This document shows positions 30,796 through 36,373 of a stretch of 36,373 nucleotides of DNA, piece by piece. The position numbers and the translations under genes were made by a program. Each line of letters opens with the position of its first letter. Within the stretch, counting starts at the first letter, position 1. Under the pieces are notes generated by a model. That model made no database searches and was not told where the DNA came from. It was given only the letters and a program-made list of their open reading frames with translations. The stretch is from a virus, in the IMG/VR virus record IMGVR_UViG_3300037635_000208, positions 1 to 36,373 of that record; one strand, written 5' to 3'.

Positions 30796-31059
30796 ATGAA
30801 TGACGATAGTTGGCACCTTAGCAAGTCTGTACCTGTAACTTTAATCTTTGGATTACTTGTTCAAGGTGCTGCTATTGTATGGACAGTAAGTATGATGATG
30901 TCTGATATAGAAGAAAACTCAGAAGAGATCATCGCATTAGAACAACGTATGGGCAGGTTAGAGGATGCTGTACATAGTCAAGCAGTATCACTTGCCCGTA
31001 TTGACGAAAATATAAAAGCAATAAGATCATCAGTAGAAAAGATGGCTAATAATGAATAA
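30796..31059 (+). CDS. Small membrane protein with coiled coil, possibly spanin-like
   Basis: 87 residues. One N-terminal membrane span (VPVTLIFGLLVQGAAIVWTV) is followed by a coiled-coil ectodomain-like helix (SDIEENSEEIIALEQRMGRL, EDAVHSQAVSLARIDENIKA). The type II topology and length resemble an inner-membrane spanin, but there is no overlapping lipoprotein partner and it lies far from the lysis genes. Alternatively it is a virion-associated membrane protein of the tail tip. I recall 'SWHLDK-VP-TLI---L-Q---I-W' proteins in marine phages. Confidence 0.7.
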   Translation: MNDDSWHLSKSVPVTLIFGLLVQGAAIVWTVSMMMSDIEENSEEIIALEQRMGRLEDAVHSQAVSLARIDENIKAIRSSVEKMANNE

Positions 31060-31073
31060 TAAGGTTTGCCATA

Positions 31074-31541
31074 ATGATCGAAGTGTTAGCTTTAGCAGGT
31101 ACAGTTACTAAAATAGCTGGGTCAATTAGTGCAGCTGTAAAGGCTGGACGTGATATATCTGACTTAATGCCACACTTTGGAAAGCTGGCTAAGTTAGAAG
31201 CTGACATTAGTTTAGCAGAGCAAGGTAGACATAAAGGTCCACTGGGTAGACTAACTTCATCTGAAGAAGAAGGCTTTGCCATAGCTCAAGCTAAGATGAA
31301 ACATAAAGAAGCGCAGAACGAATTACGTGAAGTGTGCAGACTCTATGGACCACCAGGGATGTGGGACTTAGTAGTTAAAGAGCAAGCTGCTGCTAGGGTG
31401 AGACAAAAAGAAGCAATAGAACAACAAGCTAAACAACGAGATCGTTTATTTTGGGGTTTATCTGTAGCTCTAGGTGTGGTAATATTTGTAATAGGTTTTG
31501 CAGCGATGGTCTTAGGTCTAAATGAAGTGGTAAATGGATAA
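31074..31541 (+). CDS. Marine-phage protein with C-terminal membrane span
   Basis: 155 residues. An amphipathic N-terminal helix (VLALAGTVTKIAGSISAAVK), a helical hairpin (KLAKLEADISLAEQGRHKGP, EEGFAIAQAKMKHKEAQNEL), VCRLYGPPGMWDLVVKEQAA, then a basic helix and a last hydrophobic span (LFWGLSVALGVVIFVIGFAA). The phrase 'LY-PPGMWD-LV--QAAAR' is one I recall from marine myo- and podophages. It may be a membrane-interacting ejection or lysis helper. It is immediately followed by the giant gene. Confidence 0.7.
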   Translation: MIEVLALAGTVTKIAGSISAAVKAGRDISDLMPHFGKLAKLEADISLAEQGRHKGPLGRLTSSEEEGFAIAQAKMKHKEAQNELREVCRLYGPPGMWDLVVKEQAAARVRQKEAIEQQAKQRDRLFWGLSVALGVVIFVIGFAAMVLGLNEVVNG

Positions 31542-31542
31542 G

Positions 31543-34500
31543 ATGGAATTTGCAGGGTTTACTCCCCAACAAAAATATACTCTATTAAAGAGTATGGATT
31601 ACAAAGGTTCTGCTCAATCCGATGAGATGGATGCATTTCTTGCTTCGTCTCCTAGAGCAGCATCTATGATGGGTGAATATACTAAGATTGCACAACAACG
31701 TGTGTCAGGTAAACCCTTATCTGGTATTGGTATGCAAGAGGGTGGCACAGTAATAAACCCTAAAAATAATATTACTGGCGGTACTAATCCTGACATAGAG
31801 GAAGAGTTAGATAATCCACCTGTTACCATTGATCCTGTCCCTGAAGATCTAGAGGCAGCAGATATTACAGGTGGCTATGACCCTACTATAGTCTCAGATG
31901 TTATACCTAAGGTAGAAGGTGAAGCTACTACTAAACCTGTCAGTCTAACTGACATAGTAGATTTTAATACTACTACAGATGTATCTAGTGGAATTACTAC
32001 AACTCCTGCAGATTCAAATACTGATCAGTTATTTGAAACAACGGGTACAAGCCTTTTAAATACTGAAGCTAGTTTATCTGAAGACCCCCTAAGTATAGAT
32101 ATGAGTAACCCTAGTGACTCTAATGTTACAGCATACTTACAAACAATTAATAAAGACTACCCAACGCCAGAGGATAGATACAACTGGGCACAAGGAAGAA
32201 TAGCTTCAAGGGATGTTAAAACTCCTGTAGAAGCTCAAACCCTTGCTTATATTATAGGTACTAGTCCTAGTTACACATCTACAACTGGCACTGGTATGGA
32301 TTGGGTTAAGTTTTCTGAAGATATTCTTAGTCATGTTGTAAATGCACCTGGATTTACAGAGTATGATCCTTTATATGATTTAAATAAAGATGGGGAGATT
32401 ACTGTTACAGATGCTGTTGGGGGTTCATTGCAATACGCAGTAGGTACTGAAGCCCCTCCAGAAGATTGGCAAGTTCCTCCAGGGTATCTTAAAAACTCTA
32501 CATCAGCAGTAAGTAACTCAGGCAATAACTCAACAACAAGTGGTACAAATACAATGGCAGCACAAACAAGCGGATACAAAGGAGTGGGTTCATCAACCAC
32601 AAAAGCTGGTGGAACCCCTTTAAATGAACTTCAAAGCTCACTAGCAACTAAAAGACAAGAGCTTGCTGCAATGTCTGCAGAGGATATGACTGGAGAAACT
32701 GGTCAAGCTTTAGCTGCAGAGATTCAAACTCTTGAAGATCGTATTGCAATAGCTCAACAAAACATTGCAGAGGGTGCACCTTCTGGTGCTGAGGTGGTAA
32801 CTGCTGGTATGGCTGACCCTATGAACCTTGTAACAACCCCTGATGTCGCCACAATTACTACAGACCCTAACCAGTTTATAGCTGCAGGTACTGGTAAAGT
32901 TACTGATACTACTGCTGCTGATACTACCACTGTTACTGATACCTCCCAAGCTGGTGCAGTTACAACTCCTGATGCTGCTACTTACACTGCTGATAAAGTA
33001 TCGGATGATGTCACTGCTGAGACTGCCAAACTTTCTGCAGCTCAATTAGAGAATCTTACTAAAACTATATCTGCACAAGATTATACTTTAGAGGAGTTAA
33101 ACTTCTTAGGATTTGATGCAGCTCAGATTGATCAGTATCAAAAAGTAAAAGATATTACTGATATACCTGATCTTACCGAAGAGCAAAAACTTAAAGCTGC
33201 AGTTTTAGCTGACATAGATCTTCCTGTAGCTGTAGCTAAAACTTTAACTTTTGATCCAATTAAATATAAAGCCGATGCTGCTAAGTTTACTGGTGATACC
33301 CCTAAAGCAACTGCAGCAACTGACTATGATTTAGGAACTATATCTGGTGTAACTGCAGAAGTAAAAGCTGCAGAGCTTGTTACTGCTGCTGGTGGAGATG
33401 CAGAGGCTGCTCAAGCTACCGCACAACAATCACTTAAAAAGATTCAAGCTGACTTTGCTACTGGTAAAGTTACTGCAGATCAACTTGCTGCTGCTCAAAC
33501 ACAATACGACAATATTATTACTTCTATTGTTAGTGGTTCTGTAACTGGTGATATGATTGTCAAGGCTGCTGGTGTAGGTCTTTCAGCAGAACAATCAGCA
33601 GATATTATTTCTAAGTATAATTCTAGTATTGATGCAGTAAAAGGTAAAGTATCCGATGGTGAAACCATTACTGCCCAAGATACCTACAACCTAGACCCCA
33701 CTAAAGTAGCTGAGATTACTAAAACTAAAGTTGTCGATCCTGCTACAACTACGGACTTTCCTCAAGGTTCAGCTGCTACCACTGAGTATGACTCAACTGT
33801 GTCAGGAGCTAGAGGTGAAGTAGGCTCTAATGAACTAGTAGCTGCAGAAGGTATTGGTATTAATAAAGAGCTAGTTGCACAGTCTGTCTATGGTGTAGCT
33901 AAGACTATGGAGCAAGTTAATGAGTCAGCAATAATGAAAGCTGCCACTGCTACTTTCTCCCAGTCTGCTCTTGCTGAAGCATCTGTAGGTGTACCAGAGG
34001 CTATGTCCACTGTTCAGGGACAGCTGTCCAGCTTAATGAATCAATTCAAAGATGGCACTCCAGCATGGGCTGCAGGTGCTATGAGAGCTGCTACAGCATT
34101 AATGAACTCTCGTGGACTTGGTGGTAGCTCAATGGCAGGTGCTGCTATTACACAAGCTGCATTAGAGTCTGCACTCCCTATTGCAGTTCAGGATGCTACC
34201 TTCTATCAAGAAATGCAGATGACTAACTTGTCGAATAGACAAGCAGTTAGCCTTGCTAATGCAGCTGCTGTACAAGGTATTGAGTTACAAAACCTTGATA
34301 ATATGCAAGCAGCAGCTCTTAAAAATAGTACTCAAGCTTTTGAACTTCAATCTCAAAACTTAAGTAACTTGCAAGAAACTGTACTTGCTAACTTAAATGT
34401 TAAAGCATCTATTCAAAATAAGTCTTTAGATATTAATACTCAAGCTGCTGTAGCTAATGCTGCTAGATTTGCTGAGTTAAATAATATTAACTTGAGCAAT

Positions 34501-36373
34501 GAACAGCAAGCATTACTGCAGGAATCTTCTGAGAATCTTCAAATAGAACTGTCTGAGTTGTCTAACGAACAACAGATGGCCCTCTCTATGTTGCAAACTA
34601 AAGCAGCATTAATGGGTCAGAACTTGTCGAATGAACAACAATCTGCAATGCTTGCATCTACTCAAGCATTTGAAGCTGCTAACTTTAATGCGAATGCACA
34701 GCAACAAGCCTTTATGCAGGATGCCTCGGCTCAAGCTGCCCTAGAGGGACGTGCTCTTGACATTCGTCAACAGACTTCTTTGTTTAATGCAGCTCGTATT
34801 GCTACAGTCAACGATATGAATTTGACTAATGAGCAGCAAGTATTACTGGCTGAGTCTGCAGAAAACTTACAGATTGAGTTACAAGACCTTTCCAACCGTC
34901 AGCAAACTTCCCTTGCTAACGCACAGTTACGTGCAGCTCTTCAAGGTAAGACCCTTGATAATGAACAGCAAGCTGCAATCTTAAATGCAGAGCAGTATGC
35001 AGAGTTAGAAAAGATTAATCTTAGTAATAAGCAACAAGCATTTATTCAAGATGCTGTAGCTAAAGCTTCTTTAGAAGGCAGGGCATTAGATAATCGTCAA
35101 CAGGCAGCACTCTTTAATGCAGCTCGTGCAGCTGATGTTGCTGACATGACTTTAAATAATGAGCAACAAGCTCTTATACTGCAGTCTAACCAAGAGTTTG
35201 ATCAAGAGATCACTAACCTGTCTAATAGACAACAAACATCTTTGGCTAATGCACAACTTCGTGCAGCTTTGCAAGGCAAAGTTCTTGACAATCAACAACA
35301 AGAAGCTATAATTAACGCAGAGCGTTATGCTGAAGTAAACAATATTACTGTTACTAATAAACAACAAGCTATTATTCAAGAGTATGTATCACGCACTACT
35401 ATGGAGGGTAAGACCCTTGATAATGAGCAGCAGGCTCGTATCTTTAATGTATCCAATCAGATACAAGAACGTGGCATTGAACTAAGTAATCAACAACAAG
35501 TTAATTTGTTTAACTCTACAAACAATTTAGAAGTTGATATGGCTAACTTGTCTAATAAACAGCAGACAGAGTTAGCTAATGCTCAGATTGAAGCAGCACT
35601 TCGTGGTCAAGAGCTATCTAATAAGCAACAAGCTAACGTTATTAATGCTGCACGTATTAGTGAAATTGCTAATATTAACTTTAATGCTGAACAACAAAGA
35701 GAGATTGAAAATGCTAGACTTGCAAGCAGTGTTGACCTTGCTAACTTGGATAGTAAAAGCGCTAAGATGCTTGCTGAAATGGCGCAACTTGCCTCTATGG
35801 ATATGGCAGCTCTTAACAACCGTCAGCAAGCTGAGGTTCAAAACGCTCAGAACTTCTTACAAATGGACTTGTCCAACTTAGACAACGAGCAGCAAACAGC
35901 TATCTTTAAATCTCAGCAAAACATCGCTGCACTATTCAATGATCAAGCTGCTGAAAATGCTAGGTTACAGTTTAATGCCGCATCTGAAAATCAGATCAAT
36001 CAGTTCTTTGCGGATCTTCAAGTCAATGTAAATAAATTTAATGCAGATCAAGCTAACGCTATTAAGCAGTTCAATGCTGGGGAGACCAACACTGTATCTA
36101 AATTTAACGCTCAACTGGAGTCTGTCCGTGATCAGTTCAATGCAAGTAATGCATTAGTTATTGAACAGGCTAATACCAAGTGGCGTCAGGATATTGCTAC
36201 AATGGATACAGCTGCACAGAATGAAGCTAATATGATGGCTGCTAAGATGGCTGCTGATATCACCTCAGCTGTGATGGATCAAATCTGGCAACGTGAACGA
36301 GATCTTATGTCGTTTGCATTTACTGCAATGGAAAGTATGGCAGATAGGAACCTTGATATACTACTTGCAGATA
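31543..36373 (+). CDS. Giant repeat protein, probably internal/ejection virion protein (partial)
   Basis: An open frame from ATG 31543 to the right edge, at least 1,610 codons, read codon by codon without a stop. Start: MEFAGFTPQQKYTLLKSMDY. Residues ~60-250 are acidic and Thr-rich; at 279-290 lies DLNKDGEITVTD, a textbook EF-hand loop. Residues ~350-835 are Ala/Thr/Asp-rich with coiled coil. A conserved segment follows: GTPAWAAGAMRAATALMNSR, GLGGSSMAGAAITQAALESA. From residue 896 run 26 gapless repeats of 22 residues with consensus L-(S/D)-N-x-QQ. After them the sequence is long helix (FNA-repeats). I recall related repeat proteins from marine phages. Length and position last in the tail module suggest an ejection protein. 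Confidence 0.85.
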   Translation, partial: MEFAGFTPQQKYTLLKSMDYKGSAQSDEMDAFLASSPRAASMMGEYTKIAQQRVSGKPLSGIGMQEGGTVINPKNNITGGTNPDIEEELDNPPVTIDPVPEDLEAADITGGYDPTIVSDVIPKVEGEATTKPVSLTDIVDFNTTTDVSSGITTTPADSNTDQLFETTGTSLLNTEASLSEDPLSIDMSNPSDSNVTAYLQTINKDYPTPEDRYNWAQGRIASRDVKTPVEAQTLAYIIGTSPSYTSTTGTGMDWVKFSEDILSHVVNAPGFTEYDPLYDLNKDGEITVTDAVGGSLQYAVGTEAPPEDWQVPPGYLKNSTSAVSNSGNNSTTSGTNTMAAQTSGYKGVGSSTTKAGGTPLNELQSSLATKRQELAAMSAEDMTGETGQALAAEIQTLEDRIAIAQQNIAEGAPSGAEVVTAGMADPMNLVTTPDVATITTDPNQFIAAGTGKVTDTTAADTTTVTDTSQAGAVTTPDAATYTADKVSDDVTAETAKLSAAQLENLTKTISAQDYTLEELNFLGFDAAQIDQYQKVKDITDIPDLTEEQKLKAAVLADIDLPVAVAKTLTFDPIKYKADAAKFTGDTPKATAATDYDLGTISGVTAEVKAAELVTAAGGDAEAAQATAQQSLKKIQADFATGKVTADQLAAAQTQYDNIITSIVSGSVTGDMIVKAAGVGLSAEQSADIISKYNSSIDAVKGKVSDGETITAQDTYNLDPTKVAEITKTKVVDPATTTDFPQGSAATTEYDSTVSGARGEVGSNELVAAEGIGINKELVAQSVYGVAKTMEQVNESAIMKAATATFSQSALAEASVGVPEAMSTVQGQLSSLMNQFKDGTPAWAAGAMRAATALMNSRGLGGSSMAGAAITQAALESALPIAVQDATFYQEMQMTNLSNRQAVSLANAAAVQGIELQNLDNMQAAALKNSTQAFELQSQNLSNLQETVLANLNVKASIQNKSLDINTQAAVANAARFAELNNINLSNEQQALLQESSENLQIELSELSNEQQMALSMLQTKAALMGQNLSNEQQSAMLASTQAFEAANFNANAQQQAFMQDASAQAALEGRALDIRQQTSLFNAARIATVNDMNLTNEQQVLLAESAENLQIELQDLSNRQQTSLANAQLRAALQGKTLDNEQQAAILNAEQYAELEKINLSNKQQAFIQDAVAKASLEGRALDNRQQAALFNAARAADVADMTLNNEQQALILQSNQEFDQEITNLSNRQQTSLANAQLRAALQGKVLDNQQQEAIINAERYAEVNNITVTNKQQAIIQEYVSRTTMEGKTLDNEQQARIFNVSNQIQERGIELSNQQQVNLFNSTNNLEVDMANLSNKQQTELANAQIEAALRGQELSNKQQANVINAARISEIANINFNAEQQREIENARLASSVDLANLDSKSAKMLAEMAQLASMDMAALNNRQQAEVQNAQNFLQMDLSNLDNEQQTAIFKSQQNIAALFNDQAAENARLQFNAASENQINQFFADLQVNVNKFNADQANAIKQFNAGETNTVSKFNAQLESVRDQFNASNALVIEQANTKWRQDIATMDTAAQNEANMMAAKMAADITSAVMDQIWQRERDLMSFAFTAMESMADRNLDILLAD
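34228..35943 (+). repeat. 26 tandem 22-residue repeats (66 bp each)
   Basis: Each unit starts L-S/D-N-x-QQ, for example LSNEQQALLQESSENLQIEL, LSNRQQTSLANAQLRAALQG and LDNEQQAAILNAEQYAELEK. All 26 are exactly 66 bp: the first starts at 34228 and the last at 35878. A higher-order pattern is visible: the units LSNRQQTSLANAQLRAALQG and LDN-QQ--I-NAE-YAE recur four repeats apart, so blocks of several units were duplicated. 22 is twice 11, as in hendecad coiled coils. Confidence 0.9.

Noticed and set aside
35579-35881. Plus-strand 100-codon frame inside the giant repeat gene
   Set aside because: It lies in a shifted frame of the 66-bp repeats, gives Leu/Arg-rich nonsense and has no ribosome site, while the main frame stays open to the edge.

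Overview
The window reads as about 36 kb of a tailed double-stranded DNA phage genome, most likely a short-tailed (podovirus-type) marine phage of an alphaproteobacterial host. The reasons are the order of virion genes (small terminase candidate, large terminase, portal, scaffold, HK97-fold coat protein, adaptor-like and hub-like tail proteins, fibres), the absence of a recognisable tape-measure, tail-tube or sheath gene, and many small proteins that I recall from marine metagenomic phages. A GTA-type 3TM holin and a DUF1127 protein both point to Alphaproteobacteria. Family and host are inference; no database search was run. I saw no tRNA, rRNA, CRISPR array or insertion sequence, and both edges of the window cut through genes.

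Layout. (1) 1-3878, minus strand: the downstream part of a leftward, probably early operon. It holds a probable peptidase cut by the left edge, a Cys-rich acidic protein, a conserved phage protein, a helix-turn-helix protein and several very small genes joined by 1-8 base overlaps. (2) 3879-5496: a 1.6 kb non-coding divergence region. It contains a leader packed with hairpins (3903-4315), a family of 16-bp dyads in pairs 22 bp apart (4458-4874), and a cluster of CTTAAG-centred palindromes (5197-5416) around a perfect TTGACA-17-TATAAT promoter. (3) 5497-6840, plus strand: a small gene that looks leaderless, then a lysis cassette (two-TM holin-like protein, 3TM holin, GH108 endolysin). (4) 6932-10135: a run of small, mostly lysine-rich proteins, including an exported protein with a C-terminal Phe and a DUF1127 protein with its own promoter and a Shine-Dalgarno-masking hairpin. 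(5) 10132-20429: terminase, portal, scaffold and capsid genes. The coat gene has its own promoter, a roughly 200-nt leader, and a terminator-like hairpin after the next gene. (6) 20451-31541: tail adaptor, tail hub, fibres, a probable fibre chaperone and small membrane proteins. (7) 31543 to the right edge: an open frame of at least 1,610 codons with an EF-hand-like loop and 26 gapless 22-residue repeats.

How the parts work together. The central region looks like the regulatory switch, with early genes running left and late genes running right. The late strand covers lysis, packaging, capsid, tail and probably an ejection or internal virion protein. Hexamer promoters at 5242, 5464, 9368 and 18651 suggest that host RNA polymerase transcribes the late genes. 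About 25310-30250 (distal fibre, second and third fibre genes and chaperone) is visibly richer in G+C with different codon use, which suggests a swapped host-range module.
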